From JBBQUN01 sp963698395 (GTDB taxonomy: Bacteria; Actinomycetota; Acidimicrobiia; Acidimicrobiales; SZUA-35): a stretch of DNA of 64,000 nt. Positions 16,934 through 25,107 of the stretch are shown piece after piece. Both the position numbers and the translations under genes were made by a program. A model generated the notes under the pieces. It saw only the letters and a program-made list of their open reading frames with translations, made no database searches and was not told the origin of the DNA. The stretch is from contig CAVOQQ010000008.1 of NCBI GenBank assembly GCA_963698395.1, forward strand, positions 992,001 through 1,056,000, in the 5' to 3' direction. How positions within the stretch are numbered: position 1 is the first letter of the stretch; every line of letters begins with the position of its first letter.

Positions 16934-17485
16934 TCAGACGATGCAACCGGCGTGGGCGAGCGCCATGCGGATCAGGCGGTCGTGGCCGCTCGTGATCTCG
17001 GCTCGAACGGCCGGGGCGAGGACTTCCTCGGGAGTGATCCAGGTGATGTCGAGCGAGCTGTCCGACGCCTCGCAGATGCCCTCGATCGGAACGATGTACA
17101 CGAGGCTGACAGCGTGCTGGCGCGGATCGTGGAACCCGGTCTTGGTCGGATCGGGGAAGTACTCGGCCACGGTGAACGGCGCCGGGCTCAGCGGCAGCTT
17201 CGGAAGCGCCAAGTTGCCGAGGTCCTTCTCGATGTGGCGAACCAGGGCATCGCGAACCAGCTCACCGAAGAGGACCCGCCCGCCGACGATGGCCCGGCTG
17301 ATCGTGCCATCGTGCATCACCCGCAGGAGCAGGCCCACATGGGTGATCCGGCCGGCCTCGTCGATTCGTACCGGCACGGCATCCACGTACACGACCGGCA
17401 TTCGACCCCGGATGATGCTGAGCTCTTCGTCGGACATCCATCCGTGCTCGGTCTCGGTCTGTTCGCTGATGCGCTGATCGCTCAC
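16934..17485 (-). CDS. DUF4916 Nudix-fold protein
   Basis: The 183-residue protein resembles the actinobacterial DUF4916 family, a Nudix-like fold. The match covers MPVVYVDAVPVR, a central THVGLLLRVMHDG strand pair and the YIVPIEGICEASDSSLDITWI C-terminal half. The classic Nudix box is not recognisable, so hydrolase activity is uncertain. I chose the GTG at 17485 because GGAAGA lies just upstream; an ATG at 17497 is the alternative. It stands alone between the degraded MFS gene (convergent) and a divergent enoyl-CoA hydratase gene. Confidence 0.75.
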   Translation of the reverse strand: MSDQRISEQTETEHGWMSDEELSIIRGRMPVVYVDAVPVRIDEAGRITHVGLLLRVMHDGTISRAIVGGRVLFGELVRDALVRHIEKDLGNLALPKLPLSPAPFTVAEYFPDPTKTGFHDPRQHAVSLVYIVPIEGICEASDSSLDITWITPEEVLAPAVRAEITSGHDRLIRMALAHAGCIV

Positions 17486-17650
17486 GTGTCTTCCCATCGG
17501 CCGTCGTTGGCAGCGACAACAGTCAATCGTGTCAGGCGAGCGTCGCGGTGTATCCCCAGTGAAGTTGCGGTGGTGGACGGCTCGCTCGACCCGCTGCCGG
17601 TGTCGAACCACCGACTTGCGGCCACTGCCGTGGTGCAGGAGTCTTCAGCC

Positions 17651-18454
17651 ATGACCAGCTACTTCGACAACTATCCGGGACTGCTCTTCGAGCGTCGTGA
17701 GCACGGTGTCCTGCTCATGACACTGAATCGACCCGAGAAGTTCAATGCGACCGATGGCCCGCTCCACTACGGCCTGAGCCGAGTCTGGGACGACATCGAT
17801 GCCGACCCCGAGACCCGGGTCGTCGTCGTGACCGGCGCCGGCGGTGCCTTCTCCGCCGGCGGCGACCTCGAATGGATCTCCGGCATGGCCGGCAACTACG
17901 AGGTGATCCGCGGCGTCATGCAAGAAGCCGGCGACATCGTCTACAAGATGATGTCCTGCTCCAAGATCATCATCTCGGCCATCAATGGCGTGGCAGTCGG
18001 TGCTGGTCTGGCCGTGGCGCTCATGGCCGACATCTCGATCATCGCCGAGGAGGCCCGCTTCACCGACGGCCATCTGCGCCTCGGCGTCGGTGCCGGTGAC
18101 CACGCCAACATCCTCTGGCCTTTGTCGGCGGGCATGGCGAAGGCAAAGTACTACCTCCTCACCGCCGACTTCATCGACGGCAAGCAAGCCGACGAGATCG
18201 GTCTCGTGTCGAAATCGGTACCCGGGGACCAGCTGATGGACGAAGCCATGAAGGTGGCCGACAAGATCGCCACCGGCCCCCAGGACGCGGTGCGCTGGAC
18301 CAAGCGCAATCTCAATCTCTGGCTCACCCAGGCCGCACCGGCGTTCGACGCCAGCCTGGCGTTCGAGATGCTGAGTTTCCTCGGTCCGGATGCGGCCGAA
18401 GGCGTCGCCGCCCTCCGGGAGAAGCGAGCGCCCGACTTTCCGACCGCCAAATGA
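17651..18454 (+). CDS. Enoyl-CoA hydratase/isomerase family protein
   Basis: The 267-residue crotonase-fold protein has LMTLNRPEKFNATDG at the start of the fold, the first oxyanion-hole region GAFSAGGDLEWI and the second, INGVAVGAGLAVALMADI. These sites hold a CoA thioester enolate. The catalytic glutamates of a true hydratase are not clearly placed, so isomerase or another crotonase activity is possible. The ATG at 17651 is preceded by CAGGAGT at suitable distance. Like the other fatty-acid-type enzymes here it is a single gene without an obvious pathway operon. Confidence 0.9.
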   Translation: MTSYFDNYPGLLFERREHGVLLMTLNRPEKFNATDGPLHYGLSRVWDDIDADPETRVVVVTGAGGAFSAGGDLEWISGMAGNYEVIRGVMQEAGDIVYKMMSCSKIIISAINGVAVGAGLAVALMADISIIAEEARFTDGHLRLGVGAGDHANILWPLSAGMAKAKYYLLTADFIDGKQADEIGLVSKSVPGDQLMDEAMKVADKIATGPQDAVRWTKRNLNLWLTQAAPAFDASLAFEMLSFLGPDAAEGVAALREKRAPDFPTAK

Positions 18455-18476
18455 CGTCGGGGGCGACGGGCGGGGC

Positions 18477-19313
18477 CTACGCCTGCTCGGCGGCGCGCAG
18501 ATCGTGCTCGAGCAACCAGACCCGGTAGAACTCCGGATCTGACAGCGTGCTCGGGTGATGGCCTCGAACGAGGGCGCCCGCCATGGTCGGCAGGAGCTCG
18601 AACACGAACGTCAGGCACCACCAGGTCAACCGGAACCAGGCCACCGGGGCCAGGATGCGGCGCGACGACACCATCATGGCCAGGGTGCCCACGACGGTGA
18701 AGAACGCAAGTGTCGAGAGCGACGCGAGCATGCCGGCCAGGAACAACCAGCGGGACCCGCTCCGTGCCTCGAAGACGTCGAAGGCAACGGTCTTGTGCTC
18801 GACCTCCTCGGCCAGGTGCCAGACGAACAGATCGGCGGCCGGTCCCTCGGCGCCGTCGAGCAAGGTGCGTCGATGATCGGCCACCCACCGGGCGATCGCA
18901 TACGCGATCGTCTCGGCACCGGCGGCATAGGCCAGGGAGAAGTCACCTCGGCCCTTGGCCTCGATGAAACGGAAGGTGCGAGAGAGCCAGTGATCCACCT
19001 TGCGCAGGATCGGATACCGATGGATCAGGTGCTGGTTGTAGCGCCGATGCTGGGCGTGATGGGCCGACTCCTGCGCGGCGTAGGCGCGAGCCTCCCCAGC
19101 CAGTTCCGGCTCGAGATCATCGAGCACGCCTCGCACCGACCGCACGACGTAGGGCTCGACGTGGGGCATCATCATCGAGACGGCGTTGGCGGCGATGGCG
19201 AACTCGGGCAGCCGTCGCTGCCACTCGACGTCGAAATCGCGGGCCGAATCGAAGGCGACCTTCCGGGCTCGTAGGCCGGGGGTTCCCTGCTGCGACTCGA
19301 AGGGGGCACTCAC
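18477..19313 (-). CDS. PF10118-type predicted metal-dependent hydrolase
   Basis: The 278-residue protein matches the family annotated as predicted metal-dependent hydrolase. Repeated His/Glu motifs lie on helices: AQESAHHAQHRRYNQHLI, AYAAGAETIAYAI and LAEEVEHKTVAFDVF. These suggest a ferritin-like di-metal helical bundle. A hydrophobic hairpin follows (about residues 185-240). Substrate and reaction are unknown. The start is uncertain: I chose the GTG at 19313, which has AGGGAG upstream, but in-frame GTGs exist at 19397 and 19433. Confidence 0.75.
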   Translation of the reverse strand: MSAPFESQQGTPGLRARKVAFDSARDFDVEWQRRLPEFAIAANAVSMMMPHVEPYVVRSVRGVLDDLEPELAGEARAYAAQESAHHAQHRRYNQHLIHRYPILRKVDHWLSRTFRFIEAKGRGDFSLAYAAGAETIAYAIARWVADHRRTLLDGAEGPAADLFVWHLAEEVEHKTVAFDVFEARSGSRWLFLAGMLASLSTLAFFTVVGTLAMMVSSRRILAPVAWFRLTWWCLTFVFELLPTMAGALVRGHHPSTLSDPEFYRVWLLEHDLRAAEQA

Positions 19314-19778
19314 CTGCTCCCTATCGGCAGGAATCGCTCGGGCAGGAGCGCTTTCCCCGGGGCGATCGGGCCGGTTGAGCCGTTTGCACGGAATCACTGA
19401 ACATCCGCGACATCGAGCCGATAGGAGATACACTCATCACGACCGGTGATCGCCTGACTCCTCGAGTGATGCGATTCCCTCCTCCAGACCAGGTGTTCTG
19501 TCTGCAGGAGCGCCGCCCTCACGGGCCCTGTGCGGTTACCCACCACCACCATCTCCCCACCACCATCGAGCGGTCTGCGACGATGCACCTCGGCTTCCGA
19601 AGCGGCGGCGCATCCTGTGGGCAGTCGATGACCACCGTCCTGAGTTCGATGGCAACCGTCCTGAACGGAGCGTTCAATCACCTCGTCACCCTCTTCCCCC
19701 TCGCCGTCGCTCCCACGTGGCTTCGAGACCCTCGTCCAGCGTCACCTCGACGGTCTCGCCGATGCCGACGGCCAAGCG
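19314..19778. other. Intergenic region, uncertain helicase N-terminus
   Basis: Between the PF10118 gene and the ATG of the helicase no separate gene is convincing. From 19665 the helicase frame is open and protein-like close to the ATG (GFETLVQRHLDGLADADGQA precedes it), yet contains no start codon. An ATG in another frame at about 19650 leads into this region across a run of five Cs. The true helicase start may therefore lie upstream behind a frameshift. Confidence 0.45.
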
Positions 19779-22700
19779 ATGCTCGAACGTCACCACGACG
19801 CATGGGTGCGCATCCTGCTCCGCATGCTCGACGACGCCGAGATCACCTATGACGACGCTCGTGAGTCGGTGCGCGGCCCCGAACGATCGATGGTGCTGGC
19901 TGACCTGCAGTCAGAGATCGATGCCATCGACGCCCTGCTGACCGAACTCGTCGGTCCGGCTCAGCCCGTCGCCACGGTGTCGACGGCGACGAGCCCCGAC
20001 ACCAAGAACAACGGAGCGCCCGAGCTCTCCCTCGACATCGAGTCGGGCATCACCCAGCTGCACCTCTCGTGGATTCCCGGGCGCATCGTGGCCTGGTCGG
20101 GCGGCTACCAGGCGCCCAGCGACGACCGAGAGGGCGTCATCGCCCGGCTCGTCGCCTCCGGCGCGTCGGCCACGGTCTGGGAAGATCACAGCCCGGCCAA
20201 ACTGCCCGATGGCGACAAGGCCACAGCGGTCAGCGCTCCGCTCGATTCGGTCCTGGGCTGGCTGGTCTCGCTGCGGATGTCGCATGACGATCCCGACATC
20301 GGCACGTCGGCCACGTGGCTCGGCATGATCGGCTCACTGGCCGTGCAGCTGGTGGCGCAAGGGCGCATGGTGCCGAAGCTGAAGAAGGTCGGCCGCGTGG
20401 CGTCGGAAGGCAAAGCCGGCAACGACGACCGATCCAACTTCGCCGTGCACTGGGCGCCCGCACTGATGGAGCCCGACGACATCGTGGCGCTGTCCTCGGC
20501 GCTGCCGCTCTCGGTCACCGTCTACCGCAATCGCCAAGACGCTCGAGCGTTCAGTCAAGCGGTCCTGGCCGACATCGTCGATGTGATCGTGTCCGCCGGC
20601 GCTCGGCGACTCGAGGTGCCGGCCGCGCCTCCCGAACCGCGCACGAAGCCGGAGATCGCCGAAGCGTTCCTCGGCCACATCAACGGTGAGGTCTTCGAGG
20701 CGCCGAGCCGGGCCGGAGCCGAGCTCGGTCGCCGTCTCGACCAGTGGTCGCGGGCCATCTCGGGCGCGGCGAACGTGAAGCTGGTCTTGATTCTCGACGA
20801 GCCCGACAGCGTCGGTGCGTGGCACCTGCGGGTCATGGCACCGGCCAGCGGAGCCGGCCTCGAACCGGTCGAATCGGCCATGGTGAACTCCTCGAACACC
20901 AAACGCAAAGAGGTGAAGGACCAACTCGCTCGACTCGAAACGCTCTACCCCGTGCTGCTTCGCCCGGGTGGGCGTCGACGCGGCGAAGTCGTGCTGAGCC
21001 AAGACGAGGCCTGGCAGCTCATGAGCTCGATCGGCGACACGCTGGCGGCGGCTGGCTTCGAGGTGCGAGCCCCACTGCTGTCACGCAAGCGCAGCACCCC
21101 GGCGCTGCGACTCACGTCCGACGAGGCGCAGGAGTCGGTCGTCGGTGCTCGCCAGCTGGCCAACGTTCGCTGGTCGGTGGTCTTCGACGACGTCGAACTG
21201 ACTGCCGCCGAGATCGCCCGCCTCGCCGCTCAGGCTCGTCCACTGGTCATGTCCAACGGACGCTGGATCGAGCTCGACAAGGTCGACCTCGCCGATGCCG
21301 CACGTGCGTTGGCCGAACGGTCCGAGGCCACCAGCCTCACCGGCGCCGACATGCTTCGCCACGCCCTCGGGCTCGAGGGCTCGCCGCTCTCGGGTGGCAT
21401 CACCGTCGCCGGTGAGGGCTGGGCAGCCGACTTGCTGCGCAGTGCGTCGTCGGTGCCAGAGGAACTCCCGACCGAACCGGTCGGGTTCAAGGGCGAGCTT
21501 CGCCACTACCAGGCGGAAGCCCTCGCTTGGTTGGGCTTCCTCGACACCGCCGGTCTCGGCGGCTGTCTGGCCCTCGACATGGGCCTTGGCAAGACACCGA
21601 CCATGCTCGCCCATCTGCGACGCACCGTCGACAGCGGGCCGGCCCTGGTCATCGCCCCTCCGGCCGTGGTCGGCAACTGGGCATCGGAGACCCGCAAGTT
21701 CGTTCCCGAACTGCGAGTCGTCATCCACCACGGGCCCAATCGAGCCGAGGGCCGAGACATCGCCAAACTGCCCGAGCGGGCCGACGTGGTCATCACCACC
21801 TATGGCACCGCCGTTCGAGACGCAGCCGAGCTCGCCAAGATCGAGTGGGGCAAGACCGTGCTCGACGAGGCACAGGCGATCAAGAACGCCACCAGCGAGA
21901 CCGCGCAGATCCTGCGGACGATTCCCGCCAGAAGTCGGGTGGCGCTGACCGGGACACCGATCGAGAACGGCCTCGGCGATCTGTGGTCGATCATGGACTA
22001 CACGAATCCGGGCCTGGTCGGGAACCGAGCGCAGTTCATCTCACAGCTGTCGCCGACCGGAGCGAGCACCGATGGCGCCGAGAGCGCACTGCGCGCCCTC
22101 AACGGCATCCTCGTGTTCCGTCGGACCAAGGCCGAACCGGCGATCGCTGCCGAACTGCCGGACCGCATCGACGAGCTCGACCACTGCTCCATGACGCCCG
22201 AGCAAATCGGTCTCTACCAAGCAGTGCTCGACACGCTCATCAAGGACCAGGCCGAGTCGGGGGCCGACCGCAAGAAGGGTGCGGTGCTCGCGGCCATCAC
22301 GGCACTCAAGCAGATCTGCAACCATCCGTCGGCGTATCGAGACAACGGTGAGCCGTTGGAGGGCCGTTCGGGCAAGCTCGCCCGACTGAACGAGATCGTC
22401 GACAACGTCTTCGCCTCGGGCGAACGCATGCTGATCTTCACCCACTTCGCTTCGTGGGGCGTGAAGCTGGCCGAGTACATGTCCAACCGCACCGGGCTCC
22501 CGATTGCCTGCTATCACGGCGGTTTGGCCCGTGGAGCACGCGACACGCTGGTCAAGGACTTCCAGAATGGCAAGGGTCCTGGCGCCATGGTGCTCTCGCT
22601 CAAGGCCGGCGGCACCGGCCTCAACCTCACCGCCGCGAACCACGTGGTGCTCTATGACCGTTGGTGGAATCCGGCCGTCGAGGATCAGGCTCGAGATCGA

Positions 22701-23060
22701 GTCTGGCGGATCGGCCAGAAGAACACCGTCATCGCTCACCGCCTCGTGTGTCCCGGCACGGTCGATGAACGGGTCGAAGAGGTCGTCGCCGGCAAGCGGC
22801 AGATCGCCGACATGGTGCTGCCGAAGTCATCGTCGATCGACGACCTCGACGCCGCACAACTGCAGGCTGCCCTCGGGATCGATGAGTCCATGCTGCTCGC
22901 ACTCGATGACGACCTCGACACCGGCGATCGGAGCACCGGCGACGATCCGGCGGGCGAGCGATCCGGCGCATCCGGTCCAGGCAACGACGACCCGACGCCG
23001 TCGGGCAACGCCGATGACGATCGAGAAGTCGATGACGATCGAGAGACGGTGGCGGTATGA
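19779..23060 (+). CDS. SNF2-family DEAD/DEAH-box helicase
   Basis: This 1093-residue protein is an actinobacterial SNF2 (Swi2/Snf2) ATPase. The N-terminal half is family-specific and includes the DUF3670-type SNF2-associated domain (about 430-560, ending GITVAGEGWAADLLR). Helicase motifs follow: Walker A DMGLGKT near 601, the LDEAQAIKN box near 695, TGTPIENGLGDLWSI, then motif V in GGTGLNLTAANHVV and motif VI in DQARDRVWRIGQ. Such proteins translocate on double-stranded DNA or remodel bound proteins; the bacterial role is unclear. The C-terminus is an acidic low-complexity tail. The stop overlaps the next ATG by four bases. Confidence 0.93.
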   Translation: MLERHHDAWVRILLRMLDDAEITYDDARESVRGPERSMVLADLQSEIDAIDALLTELVGPAQPVATVSTATSPDTKNNGAPELSLDIESGITQLHLSWIPGRIVAWSGGYQAPSDDREGVIARLVASGASATVWEDHSPAKLPDGDKATAVSAPLDSVLGWLVSLRMSHDDPDIGTSATWLGMIGSLAVQLVAQGRMVPKLKKVGRVASEGKAGNDDRSNFAVHWAPALMEPDDIVALSSALPLSVTVYRNRQDARAFSQAVLADIVDVIVSAGARRLEVPAAPPEPRTKPEIAEAFLGHINGEVFEAPSRAGAELGRRLDQWSRAISGAANVKLVLILDEPDSVGAWHLRVMAPASGAGLEPVESAMVNSSNTKRKEVKDQLARLETLYPVLLRPGGRRRGEVVLSQDEAWQLMSSIGDTLAAAGFEVRAPLLSRKRSTPALRLTSDEAQESVVGARQLANVRWSVVFDDVELTAAEIARLAAQARPLVMSNGRWIELDKVDLADAARALAERSEATSLTGADMLRHALGLEGSPLSGGITVAGEGWAADLLRSASSVPEELPTEPVGFKGELRHYQAEALAWLGFLDTAGLGGCLALDMGLGKTPTMLAHLRRTVDSGPALVIAPPAVVGNWASETRKFVPELRVVIHHGPNRAEGRDIAKLPERADVVITTYGTAVRDAAELAKIEWGKTVLDEAQAIKNATSETAQILRTIPARSRVALTGTPIENGLGDLWSIMDYTNPGLVGNRAQFISQLSPTGASTDGAESALRALNGILVFRRTKAEPAIAAELPDRIDELDHCSMTPEQIGLYQAVLDTLIKDQAESGADRKKGAVLAAITALKQICNHPSAYRDNGEPLEGRSGKLARLNEIVDNVFASGERMLIFTHFASWGVKLAEYMSNRTGLPIACYHGGLARGARDTLVKDFQNGKGPGAMVLSLKAGGTGLNLTAANHVVLYDRWWNPAVEDQARDRVWRIGQKNTVIAHRLVCPGTVDERVEEVVAGKRQIADMVLPKSSSIDDLDAAQLQAALGIDESMLLALDDDLDTGDRSTGDDPAGERSGASGPGNDDPTPSGNADDDREVDDDRETVAV

Positions 23061-23365
23061 GCGATCAGCAACGCAACGAGGGTGGCTCGAAGTCGAGCCG
23101 CAAGAAACGGCGGAGAAAGAATCGCCAGAACCAGGCGAAGCAGATCACACAGTTCTGGGGTGCGCCCACCGATCTCCCTGCGCCGGCCGAGACCGTCAGG
23201 ATCACCAAGGAACCAGCCGCCGTGATTCGTTCCATCGGACGGCCACCGCTCCCGGGTCAGGAGACCATCGCCGAGCACTACTTCGCCGCGGTCTACGACC
23301 GAGCCGTCAGCTTGTCGAGTGCCCTGGCCGCCGCCGCTGATCTGGTCGATCCCGACGACCTCTAG
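23057..23365 (+). CDS. Small basic protein coupled to SNF2 helicase
   Basis: I do not recognise this 102-residue protein. Its N-terminus is strongly basic (SSRKKRRRKNRQNQAKQ at about 11-27), suggesting nucleic-acid binding. The rest contains two short helical segments and ends in an alanine-rich acidic stretch. The ATGA overlap with the helicase predicts tight co-translation, so it is probably an accessory factor of that enzyme. Many actinobacterial SNF2 genes are followed instead by a SWIM zinc-finger gene; no Cys/His motif is present here. Confidence 0.75.
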   Translation: MSDQQRNEGGSKSSRKKRRRKNRQNQAKQITQFWGAPTDLPAPAETVRITKEPAAVIRSIGRPPLPGQETIAEHYFAAVYDRAVSLSSALAAAADLVDPDDL

Positions 23366-23386
23366 CCCAAGCCGTCGAGCGGAGAC

Positions 23387-24253
23387 TCACGACGCCGGGG
23401 TCAGCACAGGCACTCCGGCGCCGATGGTGGTGCGGTGCAGGAGACGGTCGTAGCCGTCATAGCCGGCCGTTGCCCGATGGAGCACCGAGCGGTTGTCCCA
23501 CATCACCAGCATGTTCGGCTCCCACACGTGCCGATACTGGAAAGCCTCGGCAGTCTGATGGGCGTACAGCTCGGCCAGCAGCCCGCGGGCCTCGGTCTCC
23601 TCCATGCCCTCGATGCCGATGATGTAGCCAAGGCAGCTGAAGAGGCCGAGGCGACCCGTTTCCGGATGCTCTCTGATGATCGGATGCGTCTGGGTGGCCA
23701 TGGCCGTTTCCGACGGGCGGATGGCCATCGAACGATCGCTCTTCTGATCGTTCTCGCCATAGGTGCCACTGGGTGCATAGCCGCCGCGGGCCGAATGAAT
23801 GGCCATTCGCCCTTCGAGCCTCTCTCGGAGAGCGACGGGCATTTCCTCGAGTGCCTTGTGCTGGTTGGCGTACAGCGTGTCGCCACCTGTCGGCGGAATC
23901 GTGACCGCCAAGAGGCAGGTCCCCTGCGGTGGTTCGGCCTGGAAGCTCCAGTCACTGTGCCAGTTCTCGGCGAAGAGCGGGGCCGTTTCGTCCGCCCGTC
24001 GCTCGACTGCGATCACATGCTCGCGACCTTCGATCGGACCGATGTAGGGATCATCACCGAAGGGACCGAAGTGCAGGGTGAAGCGTTCGAGATCGTCGTC
24101 GTCGAGCTGTTGATCGGGGAAGGCCAGCACTTGATGCTCGAGCCACCCGCGGCGCAGGGTTGCCACGGTGTCGCGGTCGAGCGGCAACGAGAGATCGACT
24201 CCTCGAACGGTTGCTCCACAGGCTTGCCCCGACGGCGTGATCTCGATCCCCAT
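23387..24253 (-). CDS. TauD/TfdA-family Fe(II)/2-oxoglutarate dioxygenase
   Basis: The 288-residue enzyme has the facial triad of the TauD/TfdA family. His99 and Asp101 lie in ENWHSDWSF and the distal His is near 259 in SVLHRATAGYD; an Arg near 274 (RTTIG) should bind 2-oxoglutarate. It probably hydroxylates or cleaves a small organic acid, sulfonate or similar compound using oxygen and 2-oxoglutarate. No transporter or regulator neighbour identifies the substrate. A TAGCGT hexamer lies 8 bp before the ATG, consistent with a leaderless transcript. Confidence 0.92.
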   Translation of the reverse strand: MGIEITPSGQACGATVRGVDLSLPLDRDTVATLRRGWLEHQVLAFPDQQLDDDDLERFTLHFGPFGDDPYIGPIEGREHVIAVERRADETAPLFAENWHSDWSFQAEPPQGTCLLAVTIPPTGGDTLYANQHKALEEMPVALRERLEGRMAIHSARGGYAPSGTYGENDQKSDRSMAIRPSETAMATQTHPIIREHPETGRLGLFSCLGYIIGIEGMEETEARGLLAELYAHQTAEAFQYRHVWEPNMLVMWDNRSVLHRATAGYDGYDRLLHRTTIGAGVPVLTPAS

Positions 24254-24362
24254 GCCGAGCGACGCTACGCGTGGTGAGCGTCGGCAACAAGTCAGTGGCC
24301 GCTGGGCGGCTCACTTCGGCTGCGAAGACGGCCGATGGGTGCAGGGGAAGGTGGTGCCCGTG

Positions 24363-24890
24363 TCAGTCGCCGAGTTGGCCGTCGAGCGCTTCTCGGATGA
24401 GATCGGCATGACCCACGTGACGGGCGTATTCCTCGATCATGTGGACGAGGATCCACCGCAGCGACACAGCTTGACCAGACGAGCCGTTGCCGAGCGCGTG
24501 CAGATCGGTGTTGGCGCTCACGACTGCTCGGGCTCGTTCGACCGATGCCGTGAATTGTTCGACGAGTTGCTCGTGGGGTCGAGCTTCGCCCCAGGTCATC
24601 TCCCAGTCGGGATCGTGCTCGAAGTCTGCCTTCGCCCACGGATCGGGAAGGTCATCGCCTGCGAACGAAGCCACGAACCAGTGGTCTTCGACGAACGCCA
24701 TGTGCGCAAGCAGGCGACTCAACGTGAGCGTCGAAGGCAGGGGAGTGGCGTTGAGTTGCTCGGGACTCAGCGCCCAGGTCTTGCGAAGGAGAACGGCTCG
24801 GTAGAACTCGAGCATGTCGATGAGGGTGGTGCGTTCGTCTGCATCACGGTCGCCCTCAACGGGTAGGGGCGCGTCGGTGGGGAGCTCCAT
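24363..24890 (-). CDS. DinB/DUF664 family protein
   Basis: The 175-residue protein fits the DUF664 branch of the DinB four-helix-bundle superfamily. It starts with RTTLIDMLEFYRAVLL and has LLAHMAFVEDHWF in the middle and LRWILVHMIEEYARHVGHAD near the end. The three histidines in HMAFVEDHW, VHMIEEYARH and GHAD would form the metal site. Related enzymes act with mycothiol or bacillithiol, but this subgroup is uncharacterised. TAGTGT ends 6 bp before the ATG and there is no ribosome binding site, so a leaderless mRNA is likely. Confidence 0.85.
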   Translation of the reverse strand: MELPTDAPLPVEGDRDADERTTLIDMLEFYRAVLLRKTWALSPEQLNATPLPSTLTLSRLLAHMAFVEDHWFVASFAGDDLPDPWAKADFEHDPDWEMTWGEARPHEQLVEQFTASVERARAVVSANTDLHALGNGSSGQAVSLRWILVHMIEEYARHVGHADLIREALDGQLGD

Positions 24891-24972
24891 CGGCCAACAC
24901 TACCGATCGCAAGCCGTCACGGCAGTCGAGCCGGCCACCCCACAAGTACATGGGGCTGCCCTCGTGGCGAGG

Positions 24973-25028
24973 GCGACTTCGACACGGCGACTTCGACACG
25001 GCGACTTCGACACGGCGACTTCGACACG
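24973..25028 (+). repeat. Four 14-bp tandem repeats
   Basis: GCGACTTCGACACG occurs four times in perfect head-to-tail order (24973, 24987, 25001, 25015). The array lies in the 217-bp spacer between the DinB-like gene start and the end of the HNH gene. The spacer carries no convincing gene. No spacers separate the copies, so this is not a CRISPR. Confidence 0.95.
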
Positions 25029-25107
25029 GTGATGCCGGCCTCGGGTGGTGTGTCGGGCCGGGGTTCGGTTCGATCGGTTGGTTCGTGGTGGGGTCGGGGG
25101 TGGGTGG

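Noticed and set aside
16637..17650. Upstream extension of the enoyl-CoA hydratase frame back to 16637
   Set aside because: The first about 340 codons are a shadow of the MFS and DUF4916 genes; homology and a ribosome binding site begin at 17651.
24973..25028. CRISPR array
   Set aside because: Copies are only 14 bp, directly adjacent, with no spacers and no cas genes nearby. The same holds for the arrays at 13675, 14641 and 61540.
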